From Larix sibirica (lineage: Eukaryota > Streptophyta > Pinopsida > Pinales > Pinaceae), in the NCBI GenBank assembly GCA_004151065.3, contig NWUY0304529779.1, forward strand, positions 1-58,146: a stretch of DNA of 58,146 nt. The letters run 5' to 3'. The notes under the pieces were generated by a model. The model was not told where the DNA came from. It worked only from the letters and a program-made list of their open reading frames with translations, and did not search any database. A program made the position numbers and the translations under genes. This document shows, in pieces, positions 31,691-44,766 of the stretch (positions within the stretch are counted from its first letter, which is position 1; each line of letters opens with the position of its first letter).

Positions 31691-34600
31691 TCCGCGGGTG
31701 ACTCAATCAAGCTTTGTCGGGGCAAGTAAAAAGAAATAAATAAAGCTTTATAATATATCTCTCTATCTGACGGTTAGTCTCCATACCCTACTACGCCTTA
31801 CACTCACCAATGCTCACGTTTAACGGAAAATAACTTAAGTGAAGACTGAGCATGAAAAGACTGAGTAAAAAGGTTTAAGTGAATGGAAAACCTCCCCTTC
31901 CTACGTCAGGAGAGCGGCTCCGCCCTTATCAATGGTCAATTTAGTACATTCTAGCATCACTTCCATTATACCTTTGATTACTCGTACCACCCTCGTCCAT
32001 CATTCGCTCTGACTCATTCATCATACGCTTCAACTTTTTGAAAGTAAAGATATGTTCCTTCGATCCCTACTTGAACCAACCTCACCTTATCTGAGATCTG
32101 AAGCTGCCTAGAGGTCCTTACTTACCTGAATCTGCCTTACGATCCAGGCTTACAGCTATAGGTGATCCAAGGGAAGGGATAAGTCAATTAATTACAAAGC
32201 AATAGGTATCCTCCCTATGAAGGATGTCATAATAAATAATATACTTCATTCATACTAGTTTGAATTAAGGTTAGTTAAAACAATCACCACTTCAAATACA
32301 TTTCGTAGAAGTACGTGATACATCATAATCTTGTAATCTGTGAGGAAGGGCAGGCAAATAAATAAATTAAGCTTTATAAATGTGAGAGTGGAAAGGTGGC
32401 GTATCGAGTAGCTGGTTCATTCCCCCATTACAAACCTTTAAGTGGGAAATTGAAGAGTGCAAAGGTAGCATATGTGTATGGGAAATTCACTAATGAAAGG
32501 TGAAATGCTTGCTTGACCAAAGGGAGAGCAAGGTGGCCTATAATGACAAAAAGGTGGCTAAGCAAAGCGAACAAACCAACCAAGGTCAGCGAAGGCGAGG
32601 CTATGAAATTGGCTACGGGCTACAGGAGACAGCTAGTTAGCCCTGGGTGCTTACCATCCGCACTGGAGTGTTAATGATGTCCGTTTATGAGGCGAGATAC
32701 CTTTCCCAAGTATGAGCTCAGCAGCGCAGACCACCACATATCAGATTAGGCGGTAGACTAAAAGTGGTAAGATACATCTTATGATGTCATCCCAAGTATA
32801 TGTCGAATAATGAGATAGGGCACTCTATGACACATAATCTCTCTGTAAAGAGGGCACCCCTTAGCTGGGCTATTATCCACTAGGGCGAAGGACAACTCTA
32901 CAAGCTCTTTCTCTCCCAACCTAATCACGGGTCTACAGGCTCTTTATCTCCCAGCCTAACCCAACCATTCTTATGCTCAACCAATAACTCATCCACTGAG
33001 CCCTACAGGTATCTCCATCAGCTCTTAACAGCCTCGGTACTCCTCCTCACTGCCTCACCCAACCCAAGGAAGGTCTTTTCCTTCTCTGCTACCACAGTCC
33101 CTCGGAGCTATCCTTCCATTCTCAGAGTTACACAAGGTGTGCAAAGGATTTTCGATCTCTTGCCAGCTTCCAGAGATCCCCTACCTGCCATCAATGAACG
33201 ATGTTAGCTCTTATGGTTGTTGCACGTCCTACTTTTCCAATAGTTCTTTGATCTACCACGCTCTACTCCTCCGATTGGACTTCGTAACTATTCAAATTAT
33301 AGAATAGAAGCATTCGTTTATCCGTACCGGTTGCTGGCCATAGAGATACAATAATAGAGTTACGATTTACTGATAGAAGCTCCTAGGGATGATGCTCCGT
33401 CACTGAGCCTACCGAATTAGATTGGTTTTGCTATAGATGGTTCGGAAACGTTTCAAATGCTTAGATGTTACTGATGATAGGCACTTTTCCGTAGGCACAA
33501 CATAATTGGGCTAAGGTTGAAACCAATGGGCTAAAGGAACAAAAACTCTTTATACTGATCGCACTATAATGACTGGGCTAAGCAAATAAACTGAATAAAC
33601 GGGTTCGATTCTTGGTATTCCTGTGTCTCCAAAGGCGGATTCTAGGAACCATACGAGCGAGTTGGGTTGGTGATTGGCTCTATCGTACGAACTAATGATT
33701 GGAAACTAACTACCCCGAATGAATAACCAATTCTTCGAGTCCTGTACCTGCCGCTAGTAACGATGCCGAGTAATTCTGCTCTTAAGACTGATCAATTTCA
33801 CCCGGTTCGGTTCCCCAATTTTATCAAAATGATGCCTGATCCCTCCGGAATGAGCTATGATACCCGTTCCTGCCACCGTGCCTACTCCTTGGGAATAACC
33901 TACGCTCCGATTGCTGTGATGAACTTGGACCAAACTATGATAATTATGTAACTCAAGTGAAGTGCCATGCCTGAGGAAGAAGTGGATCTACAAATATTGT
34001 AAGTAAAGTGGTTTAACCGGATCCGAGTAAAGCCTTTCTACGAATGCTTGGGATGGTTCAACTATTGCTTTGGCTGATTCCATTTGTTTTTGGAGGATCC
34101 TTAGCAATTTGGTGCAATTTCAATGTTTCGTGGGGTCGAGAGTAGTAAAATACTTCGTTAAAGGGAGAGAGGAAAGAGAGAGAGAGGGGCCTGGCCAGCC
34201 AGAGCAAACGACACATATGATCTGGTACAACGGCATGAACGAACTGGGGGGCATGCCCAGAGCACGCTACTTCGTATATTAGACGGGCAGCCTTGCTTGT
34301 GGTTTGGGCACAAGATCTGGTCAAATTTTGGTTTGGATAGAAAAACCGCAACATTCCTTCCTTTCCTATAGTGTAATGAAGTTATTATGGGTAACAAAAT
34401 TCCGCCAGAGATGGAAACACCCGCCCGCATTCAAGAGCCGGTTGGATACCCTGGAGCTTATAAATCCATGTCACATCCAACCCTGCGCGCTTATACACCC
34501 CGTAAGTGGGCTAGGGGAAAATTAATGAGCTGGATCATAACTTTGATTGCCCTTATTTTTCCCCTTAAAAGGCACTCATATTATATATGATATTTTTCCT

Positions 34601-34950
34601 GAATAAAGCACTTCTATTCTCTGATTATCTGTCTGTCCTACGCGGTGATTCGAATGACCCAATCAAAGCTAACTATTGATTGCGCGACTCACCGAGCCCT
34701 TTCTTCCCTAGCGCATATTCCCGGTACCATCCATCAATCCCGCTCTCACTTCCTCTCCGGAATGGGGGGGGCTATTCTCCACCAAATACACCTAAATGAA
34801 TGACGAAGCCCTCGTGCCACCTTCCTCCTTTCGAGCCATTGATTAAATAAAGGGATTCAAACTACAATTTAAGAAGGCTTTAATGAATAAATCTAGCCTC
34901 TCTTTCTTCTATGTAGTCTTAGTAACCATAAACCCACTTTAACCCTTCAA
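31691..34950. other. Gene-free stretch
   Basis: Apart from repeat locus 3 (32,384-32,560) and GC-rich 12-mer GAGCGGCTCCGC (31,912-31,923), nothing is recognised. From 33,490 to 33,585 TGGGCTAA words repeat. Frames at 33,763-33,951 and 34,304-34,590 have ATG starts but no known motif. A purine run GAGAGAGGAAAGAGAGAGAG lies near 34,165. Confidence 0.45.
32384..32560 (+). repeat. GGTAAATT...GGTGGCC repeat family, locus 3
   Basis: Units include GAGTGGAAAGGTGGCGTATC, GGGAAATTGAAGAGTGC + AAAGGTAGCATATG, GGGAAATTCACTAATGAAAGG and ACAAAAAGGTGGCTA. They match the consensus of the units at 36.2 kb and, inverted, at 22.5 kb. Confidence 0.7.
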
Positions 34951-35530
34951 ATGAAAATACCACAATACAACTTTGGCGGTGAAGTGGAAGTGCATACATG
35001 GTTAAGCCAGATCAAGTTAGCATTAAAGGTGCAACACATGCATAACTAAGAGGATAAGTCAAATGTGGCTCTACAGTGATAAAATGCGGCAGCCCATACT
35101 TGGGGTTAACCGTTATATGGATTGCTAAAAACCTGAGATAGGACTTTAGCAAGTTTGCAGATGCATTTTATTACAGTGCAGACCATAACTGGGATGAGTC
35201 GTACAACGTTAAACTCATGCCCCCTTTTTTATAAAAGGACATTACAATCGAAGAATAAATTGAGAAGCTCCAAATATTGGAGTAAAAGGTCAAACTCTAT
35301 ATAGATATGGCACAGAGCACCTACATCTCAAATATGAGCAAAACAATTGAATTTGAATTGAGATCAGGACGTTTGAACTTGATTCTTTGGAAAAAGCTAC
35401 TATTTTAGCTAAAAGAGTATAAAGTCATGTTAAAGCTATTAAGAGAAAGCTACTTGGCTCTAGTCAAAAGGGTTTTGCATATGATAGGAGGACCGAGGAA
35501 AATAGAAAGTTGAAAATGTCACAAATAAAA
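34951..35530 (+). pseudogene. Ty3/gypsy gag-like relic
   Basis: From an ATG at 34,951 the frame reads MKIPQYNFGGEVEVHTWLSQ, the usual start of a capsid-like retrotransposon gag segment ((K)xYxGxxEVxxWL). Later pieces in other frames read AFYYSADHNWDESYNVKLMP, ITIEE-IEKLQILE-KVKLY and then MAQSTYISNM. The spacing suits a gag domain. Many stops and frameshifts show long decay. The usual zinc knuckle is not visible after it. The element class is inferred from the general pattern only. Confidence 0.65.
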
Positions 35531-36164
35531 GACCCTACCCATCTACAGAACCCTCTCTTCTTATAAACCTTAATGATACTTATTTATACTTATTTTATAC
35601 CGCTTCCCCATGACAAGTGGATTTAATGATTAAAACGGATACGCTTGCAATTTCACTTAGTCAATTTTATGATTGGACCAGTTTAGGAGATAGAAATTAT
35701 AGTGAATACACATAGTTTTTTATTTTACTTGTTGAGGAGACTCTCGACTGTGAATACGCTTATTGAACTTTCTAATTGGACTGATGCCAGGAACTCCCCA
35801 TTCTCTCTGACTTAGCAGGGAATCGTTAACTCTAGTAAAGCCAATCAGTCTCTCTAGTCCCGGCAATAAAAGCAAAGCCCATCTAATATTAATATAAAGG
35901 CCTTTATTCTTTTATTGGTCATTAAGAGTTTACTAACTTGTCCCCCGGCACTGAAAGGAAGGCCAGTCAGTCTCTATAGTTTACCGCTAGGAATAAGTAG
36001 GCAGAAAAAGGAAGGCATAAAAAGGAAAAAGGCAGAGATTAGTCTATCTCCAGGCAAAGAAGAAGGCAGAAATAAGTCTATAAAAATAAGGAACAACCCT
36101 TTTTACTATATTGGGTGGTGGGCTTTTATATCTAGCTAAGACTGGCCTTATTTATCTGATTCAA
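35531..36164. other. Gene-free stretch
   Basis: No gene is recognised. Near 35,790-36,080 words like AGTCTCTCTAGTCCCGGC and GGCAGAAATAAGTCTAT repeat loosely. Confidence 0.4.
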
Positions 36165-36422
36165 TTCTTACCCGGATGGCAAATCCTCCAGCATGAAGGT
36201 GGCCTATTGGGTGGTAAATCCTTCTATGAGAACCTGGCCTTATATAGAGTAGCTGGTAATTTATCCTCTATAAAGGTGGCCTTATCACCGGGTAAATTAA
36301 CTACATAAAGGTGGCGTTGCCCATCTAGAGTCATAATAACCGTACCACCCCTCACCCTCCTACCCTCAGGTGAGCCCTGTCCTTTATATTGGTAAATTCA
36401 GTACAGAAAGGTGGCGTATGAA
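36165..36422 (+). repeat. GGTAAATT...GGTGGCC repeat family, locus 4
   Basis: Five units run in order: GGCAAATCCTCCAGCATG + AAGGTGGCCTATTGG, GGTAAATCCTTCTATGAG, GGTAATTTATCCTCTAT + AAAGGTGGCCTTATC, GGTAAATTAACTACAT + AAAGGTGGCGTTGC and, after a gap, GGTAAATTCAGTACAG + AAAGGTGGCGTATG. This is the best preserved locus and defines a unit of about 31-43 bp. Confidence 0.82.
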
Positions 36423-36599
36423 GGGCAAGACCTATCGGACCTATCAGGATAGCCGTAAGCAGCATACCCAGTAAGTCAATAAAGGCACATTGAATTAAAG
36501 AAAGTCCAGCATTAATCAAGTTGACCTGGAGGTCTAGGCCACGCGACTCCATCGGTTAGGGGCCCCAGGCAATGGAGTTCAACTACAGCTATGTGAGGT

Positions 36600-38480
36600 C
36601 CGGGTTATGAGAGTAAATAATTGTTCTTCCAAGATCCTCTAATAGCTAGTATCACACCAACTATCATGTCTCTAAGACACAATACAAGTCACAAGTGATA
36701 ACAACAAAACTCTCCTTGCTTCATATATGATTAAGTAAGGGAGTATGATTCCCATTACTCATACTTGCTCGGCATAACCCTTTTCATTGAGTACTAGTAG
36801 CTGAACCTTTTTGATATTAGAAAATAACCATAATGGGATTAGAGCCTAATGAGCTTAGCTTATATTAAAAACAAGAGCTATATGGAATGGAAACCTTAAC
36901 CATGTTAGTATTAGCCCTTGTAACAAAGCTAGTGATATCACTTTCACATCTATTGAAGTAATGGTGTTTGCTCTTCAGTTAATCATAACGAAACCATTGA
37001 CCTTTGCTTACTATTATCTGTATACACGTGTATATTCCATTGTCCTATAAGCAGATCTATAAGCTTAATACGAACTGAATATAACTACAGAGTTTCTCAT
37101 GGGTATAGCTTATCTGTAATTAGTCATGTAACTTATTACGGGAAATAGGTAACTAGTACCAACCGTATTACTTAAGAAGTAGCTCTGACATATTTGTAGT
37201 AATCAAGTACTGTATAAAATAAGGTTCATACCATGTTAAGGTTATACATTAGCAGGATACAACAATACTTATGATCCTATGCTTAGTTATAGTGGAATAC
37301 ACTCTGTACTAATTAGGGAAACACAGTCCATGTTAATGACTAGTATGCTTTAATTAGCTCAGTTTAGAGTCAGGGCAATTATTAGGGATAGAACTATTAC
37401 CAAGATGTATTGAGCTTACAGGTAACCATTGGTGAAAATGAGCTTGCTTGGGGTATACTTATTATTTTTATACCTTTTAGTGTTATAAAGGTAAGTGCTT
37501 TATTATGTAGAGATGATTAGGTTAAGCTTCGATAAGGTGATAGTACTGATGCTTACTTATTACGAGAGCTCTAATTACCCTTATCATTACAAGGGTTTCT
37601 TTCTTTGTTCGTGATTATTATGGATACCAGCTACTCAACTAACTCAATGATCCTGTACTAGTTCCAAGCAGTTGTAACCATATAAGCTTCTGCTTGTTTA
37701 CATTAGTACTACCCTAAATAAAAGTAAGCTGCTTAATACATAGTCTTAGTTACCTATATGATTACAGCTCTTAATGGGAACAGATCTAACAGATAAGTGT
37801 AATAGAAGCAGTAAGGTGAAGTAATGAATACAATGGTACTTATACTAATAGTTACAAGGGTCATGTTTCACTTACCACTATTTCAACATAACCTCCAAGC
37901 TGTAAGCTGATCTTAACTAGTAAGCTTCTAGTAATCAATGATGCTCGAACATAATGGATAGTATAAGATAGTCTAAGCTAGTTATGATGGTTCTTACTAA
38001 GCTTATTAGTACTAGTGATTCTTAAGTATCAACGTAATACAGCATGTATCTCTTATGGAAACACAAGCACTTTAGTGAAACCACATAATGTTTTGTACAA
38101 AGTGTGATTGGAATGAGTGATTACCATTATATTTCACCATATGTGAGTTAATATGGATATGTAAGCTCTATACGGATAAACACATAGTTGAATAGAGTAG
38201 AATAACAGCTATATCATAGTGAAAGCTAGCTTACTCCTACTATATAAGTAAGCATACAGCTGGGTGACTTACAAGCATTCAGCTAAGAACAGAGCTCAAT
38301 CAAGCTAAATTATGGAAAGAACGATATGTATTGCCCATTTCACCAGTGTAATCATGAAGCTGAGTACAAGCACCTAGTTAATGAAGCTGGATAGGTATCA
38401 TGCTTGATCAACCTTACCAATACTGATGTAGTATCACCATTACTCATATTATATCCTTTTTATAGTAGTAATTATAGAAC
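36600..38480. repeat. AT-rich, ORF-free tract with decayed repeats
   Basis: For about 1.9 kb there is no frame of 60 codons. The sequence is made of words such as TAAGCTTAT, TAGTACTAGT, GTAATCAAG, TTACTTATTA and GTATCACCATTAC in ever-changing order. Base composition is visibly more AT-rich than the flanks. It looks like an old tandem-repeat field that has been scrambled. Confidence 0.5.
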
Positions 38481-41400
38481 AGAACAGTCAGCTTATCCAT
38501 ACATTACAACACTAACGTCCCACGGATGGAAGGAAGAGGCCAACAGGCAGAACCCCAATGGATGAGGGAAGGAAGCAATGACAAGGCTTACGTCAATATA
38601 CATCTTGTTTAGGAGCAGAGTGAGTCCACATTTCAAACCATTTTGAACCCAAAGAATGGATAGAGGGTGTACCAGTTTGATTGGATAGTGATTGAATAAA
38701 TAAAAAGGAAGGGACATAGAGTAATTGACTCGAAAGAGCTAGTCACTCTATACAGTCAATTATTTTTAGGTGTCATTACGCTTTAGGCTCTCATAATTGA
38801 TCGTACCCTCCTAATAGAATAATATTTTATACAAAGATATATCTAATTATATATGTAAGCTTGCCTTATTACTTAAAACTAAGTATTTCACGAACGTAAA
38901 GTTTGGGTTTTTCACAACATTACCTCCCCCTTTCACTATTGAAATTACCAGCTACTCTACCACTTGTTACTCGCCCCTATGGTTGGTCGAGCGGCTCTAC
39001 AACTCGCCTTCGCTCTGGCACTTTGGTCGAGTACAAGCAATAAAAAAAGGGAGTTTTTAAGGCCCAGGCAAATGATAGATAAAATAGGGCCGCCATCGGT
39101 TCAGTAATAGAACCCTGGTCCTAAGAGAAAGGCTTTACCGGATGGCTTATAATTAATCAATATGAGGCGGGAGGAAAGATCGGGCAAATTGGATAATATA
39201 GTTAGTATTTCAGTGGGCGTCTATAGCAATTCTTATTCATTGGTGAGTCAAGTGATTTCATGCATTTCTTGTTAATAGCACTTTCATGTAACGACTGAGT
39301 GGGTATGTGAGGGTCCATTCATCGGAGTATGTAGGGTAGTTTACATTCGTTAGTCCATTTCGTATTAGAAGGGAGCAGCTGTTGGATATGGGTTAGCCGG
39401 AGCCAATGCCTGAGCTATTGATGACATTTTAACAGGGCTCGACACAGACCAATAAAAGCCATCAATCATGCTCCGTGTAGCCCTCCCTCCCCGCGCAGCA
39501 CCAGTCCATATTTGTCACCGGTGGTTATAGTCAAAAAGAGGGGTTATTCGCGGGGGGGTCTAACTCCCTGCCTATCAGGTCTGCATGCCCCAACCAAGCG
39601 AGTATGAAGGGTAAGGTAATCCACAGAGCATAATAATGATCTAGTCTAATTAGGTGGAAAGCAAGACCCAAGATCCACTCTGTCTCTATGATTTTAGTAA
39701 GTTAATATATGGGCATCAATAACTTGAATTGAGACATCCTTGCAAAGCTCCAGTCTCCATTCTTTCAACATCTGCTATATTCAACTTTCTCTATTCCAAT
39801 GGTAATGCTCTTCTCTTGCCTCACCCACTAGCTAGGCCTCCTCACTCTAGCAACACATCTATCCATCCATTCTAGCACATGGGGACATATATTTATCCTG
39901 TCGGCTAGCGACGTGTTCTTTCCTTCTCCTCTAAATCAGTGGTGGTTATGCTAGTCTACTATTCCCCCGGGTCTGTTGAACGTGGGACATATCTATTTTC
40001 CAGTTATGATATCCCTTCTTTTGTCAGCTTGTGGGGGTAATCTCTTTTCCAGTGGGTAAACGGGAGAACTCAATCTTTCAGTTATCACGTTAGGAAGGGA
40101 ATTGATAGTTTGGGATGATGTCAGCCAGCAGCCAATAGCTTATCATTACCAGTCTGAGCCAACCCCGGTAGGCCATAAATAATATGTCAGTGTTAACATG
40201 GGAAAACATAAGAAATCTGTTCATTGTATCAATGATTGAACTAACTCCTTATCTTGGGTATTGTGTGCTGATGCGGGTGTGACTTACCATAGCCGTACCG
40301 TCCGGGGGTGATTGTTACATATGGCGATGTTAACTCGGGTATCGTGGGGTCCTTTTTTGTCTATGGGTAGGATAACATAATTTTTCCCTTTCATTCCTTC
40401 CTGTCTGGTAACAACAATTAGAACCCCTGGCTGCTGTCAGAAAACATGAAACGGGCTAAAAAACAATGGCTGGTCGAAGACACGCGCTTATGGCTTGCTT
40501 TGAACTTAGATCTGCCTGCCCTCTGACCTCGACCTATAACTTTACCCCATGGAACATTGGAATGTTACTACCTGGGCTTGGATAAGAGGCTTGGATACCT
40601 GGATACTCAAATCGGTCAGCTACTCAACTGGGCCACTTGGCCTGGCTTATAGACTTCTATACTTGGTTTGGGTACTGGGTTATATAAAACCTTTGAATTA
40701 GAAGGGTTCGTCTAATAAAAGCTATTTTATATAAGGGTAAAAAGTGGGATTGGATCGGGGCACTAAAAGTATATTTGAATCTTACCTGAACTATTAATTT
40801 TAAGGAAGTTTCTCTATAATTGGTGGGATTTATTAAATTGGAGCTTGAGCACCTTTATGCCGCTATAATGTTTGGTGGGTAGGCTAGAGCCATTAAGGTC
40901 AGGCAGGTTCCATTAGCCATAAGTCATTCGTCAGAAGCCACCTTTCACCTCTCACCAGAAAACATTTCACCTTTAGCCTTTAGCCAAGTCCTTAAGCCTT
41001 CACAGAGTAAGCCCTAGGGACTTTAGTTCCCTTGGTCCAGAGAAAAAGCCTTTGAGAGTCTCCAGCGTAATTTCTAGATTTCAACACCACTAAATGCATT
41101 TTTACACTCTTTTAACTGGCTAGTTCTCCCTATGCTCTCCCATAAAACCCTAATAATACTGCCCCAATATGTTTGTTTATCTCTCAATAAAACCCAATAT
41201 AATATATCTTTTATTACTAATTGTGTTCATTTTAACCATTCTTTTAAGCCCTATAAACTGGATAAACTGGACTAGCTGGAGTATAAGCCCTATTGGACCT
41301 GTACCTAGTACCCCTATATGGATGGAATATGTCTTAAGCCCCAGCGCCTTGGTAAAAAGCTTTTAAGAGATACTCTATATTTGTCCGAGCACTAAGTTAT

Positions 41401-44400
41401 CCATATAGTGGATGGTAATGCCTTCTCGTATTTTCATCTATGTTTTATCTTATCATATGTGCCCCATTTTCGCATATTTGAGTCATCTTCGATGCGTGCC
41501 CAAGTCCACCCATAGCTGCTAGTATCATTGCCATGGGGTTCCATAAAGGAAGAGCCATGCCCGTTCAATCCATATGGTTCCCTACGTGTTAATAGACAAT
41601 ATGACATATATAGAATGTTTCACTTTACTAAAGAGCTCTGGTTTGTTTGGCCCAGGCAAGAAGTTGAGGTGTAAATGAGTTCACAAAACCCTTTGTGTCA
41701 TAGGGTCTTGCCATACAGTTGTCAGTCATATATGACACTGGCATATATAAGTTCAATATGCCATTTTATAAGCTAACTCCTAGCTCCACTCTCTGTGCTT
41801 AGGAGCTGTAGTGCCGGTCTATTAAGCCCATGCACACATTAGCCTTACATATTGGGTTATGAAAATACAGTGAATACTTACTTATTCTCTAGACTTTTTA
41901 TCCTCTCCTTTTAAATAAGAAGGATAAGACCTAACTGGGAAACCTAACCAGTGGTGTGGGCGCAGCAAGTTTAGAAGCTAAGCTAACTACTCTACTCTGA
42001 GCTCTCGGCTATATACGAAATTGCATACCTACGTTTCAAAAATTGTCCGTATCCACTTTCAATTGTATCTGAATATGCACAATCCAATAAACTACTTGCA
42101 TATTTACGTTCTCGCATATCTATTTTTTCCACAGGTAGGTTTAAAGCGCATATTTATATGTTACTTTACAATATCGCAAGAGGCATGGGACTAAAAATAG
42201 ATAACTCACAGTATAGTTCATAGGGCCCACTCTGAAGCTAGTCCAGTTCAATATACCTAGTTTCACTTTCAATCCTTTAAAAACACCTGGTGATAGATAA
42301 AAAATGTATATAGATATATCGCCATCTCTACGTTTAGTTTACCTTGCCCCTTTCAATCCGATTCTATCTCTATAACTCTTTTAACTCCTAGACAAAGCCC
42401 CCTGCCAGAGGCTGGTGTCTCCTTCCGCTCCTCATGGGTTGAAATGTGCACATCAGAAGCTCTTCCCCATGGGTTTTTATGCCCCCCCATTGAATAAGAA
42501 AAAGAAATTAGAATACTATTTATAATGGCTCCAGCAAATTATTCTTCTAGGAGATGAAAAGTTACCCATATAAACCTATCTCAACCTGAAGATGGAAACA
42601 CAGTCATGACAGAGGCTTACCCATAAGCACTTAGCAGAAACAGCCGGCTCAACAGGCTTTTAATAACTCTATTCTACCCATGACCCCTTTTTCACAGGAG
42701 GTGGTGGTTGTTACTGCTTTTCTTCCCTGCCCAGGAGGATCATTACAACAAGTTGTGGCGGCCCACCATGCCCATCGACGTGAACTGTTTTCGATACTGG
42801 GAACTACTATCATATAAGAAATACCTTCTCAATACAATAACAATAAATTACGATAGAGACATTGTTTTGAAATATATTGAAAGAAGGTCAAATTCTCAGC
42901 GGTTGACATTTTCAATATATAATACCTGGGTTGTTTTGGTCCAGGCAAGATTCGTCGTGTTGTAACCGAATCGATAAACCCTCGGATTCACTTTTTTTAA
43001 TGCATAATTCTATTTTGGGAGGTCCAATGTGTCATTTATCTGGGCAATCAAAATAGATTTTCTCTTAACTTAACTATACCCTGTAATATCGTTTCTATCT
43101 GCCTGAGTTTCAATCTCCCATTCAACAACTTGATGAGGTCCCGGTTCGTCCCAAAACTCGAACTTATCACTAACTAAAACAACTAGTTCTAGGTGTAGTT
43201 CTAAAAAATAGTAGTGTGGTTATATTTCGAATGAGCCTATACAATACCGCCATAGAGAACGTTGAACTTGGACTCGTATCAATATGTTGAACTTGTTGTC
43301 CAAGGAGAATACCTAGGAAACCTGACCTTATACCTCATTGCAGCAACTATAACCATCAAAACTAGCTAATTTGCTAGTAGTTTGTAGCAATAATATTTGC
43401 TTTTTTTTCTGGGGTCTTATGAGAATTTACACTTCTGGGATATAAGATGTATATTTTTTCTAATCAACTAGAACCCTTTTTCACGTTTCTCTCTGCCAGC
43501 CCTTGCCAGGTGTGTTTTGTTTCCATACCGTTAGAGCAGTAGCCAGCTGTAGTACCAGTCTCGTAGTATAGCAAATAGCCAGGCATTGTCCGGTCAGAGC
43601 CAGAAGGTCATTTCCAACCAGTAGCCGGTGGTCATCAAAAAAAGAGGAAGGAGCCCCTATCGTTACGGAAACATAGCCCTCAAAATAGAATCTATACATC
43701 GACGCAATCGTTGCCCTCGGCCTTAGAGCCTAGACCTAGAGCCTAGACCTATAAATAGAACCAACCGTGGCCCTACACTCAACCCTCGAAATAACTTACC
43801 CGACACGGAATAGGAGTTACTCGGATGACCAATTACTTACGATTCACCAGTTTAGAATAATCGAAAGGACACACGGTTTCATTCTTGCTAGGACGGGAGT
43901 GCCTTTAAGGGAAGTGGGTTCGCTTGGATAGTGATTGATTGATTGGATAGCTCACAGGATAGAGGTGAACCTTCGAGAGAGGTAACCCTTTCAAAAATAT
44001 CGATAGAAGAAAAAGAAGGACTTACCGTCAGAGGATATGAATGGTGGCCCACTCTTATATATAACGTTATCTCGCCTATACCACCTTCACGCGCCTTAGT
44101 CGAGTTGATATGCTTATGGATACTTTAGCACCAACGTTGGGACAGGCACTAAGTCTTGTTGGGGCAGATTCAGAAAACCTCTGCATTCACAGGCAGAGAC
44201 TCATATGAGGTTACGAGTATGAGGTTTCGCCTAATCAAATCTATTATTTGACAAGGCCAAGGGCTTATCTCATTGCTCATTGGGGCACCAAAGTGGATTT
44301 GCTACTTAATGAACTCTAACCTTTACAACGTTTCTCTATGTCAGGTGGGATGCATTATTGCCTGGGCGAGGCTACTCAACTGGTGGGCTGAAAACTTGGC

Positions 44401-44750
44401 TTGGCTCCCGGTTCTACAAAACATCCTAATTTGCCATTCTCGTATAAGAAATCTCCTCTTTAAGGATACCCAAGGAAAGAAATACTCATTGGAGCAATAA
44501 AATAGATTTTTCTTATTTATATACATATCTACTTTCAGTAAGTTTACTTTTAATAGCCAATAGCCAATAGTACTTGCCAGGAGTATCCATACCGAGTGGA
44601 AGGCAGAAGTCTAAGTGAATTTATTGCTTTTTTATACACCCCGAAAGTAAGGAGACAAGGTTAACAACTGGGCTCGGCTTGGTTACTTGGCTTGGCCGGG
44701 ATACTCAGTTGTGCTGGGCTGCGCTTGTATAGATCTTGATTTATAGCCAA
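38481..44750. other. Gene-free stretch with dispersed short repeats
   Basis: No gene or RNA is recognised. It holds GTCGAGCGGCTC at 38,986-38,997, several units of the CTTGGATACTCAACTGG family at 40,575-40,680, AGCCTTTAGCC words at 40,930-41,030, and a duplicated AGCCTAGACCT at 43,728-43,751. Small frames such as 41,169-41,366 are hydrophobic but match nothing known. Confidence 0.45.
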
Positions 44751-44766
44751 CATATTTGAGGTGGAG

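Noticed and set aside
34304-34590. Overlapping ATG frames as small mitochondrial genes
   Set aside because: Two frames overlap on one strand with others on the opposite strand, and no ribosomal protein or respiratory motif is present.
37350-37375. TTAGCTCAGTTTAGAG as a tRNA D-arm
   Set aside because: No T-arm (GTTCGAAxC) lies within 60 bases and no acceptor stem pairs.
39360-39440. GAAVGYGLAGANA-like reading resembling an ATP synthase c subunit (atp9)
   Set aside because: Only about a dozen residues look similar, a stop precedes and another follows them, and none of the flanking atp9 sequence is present.
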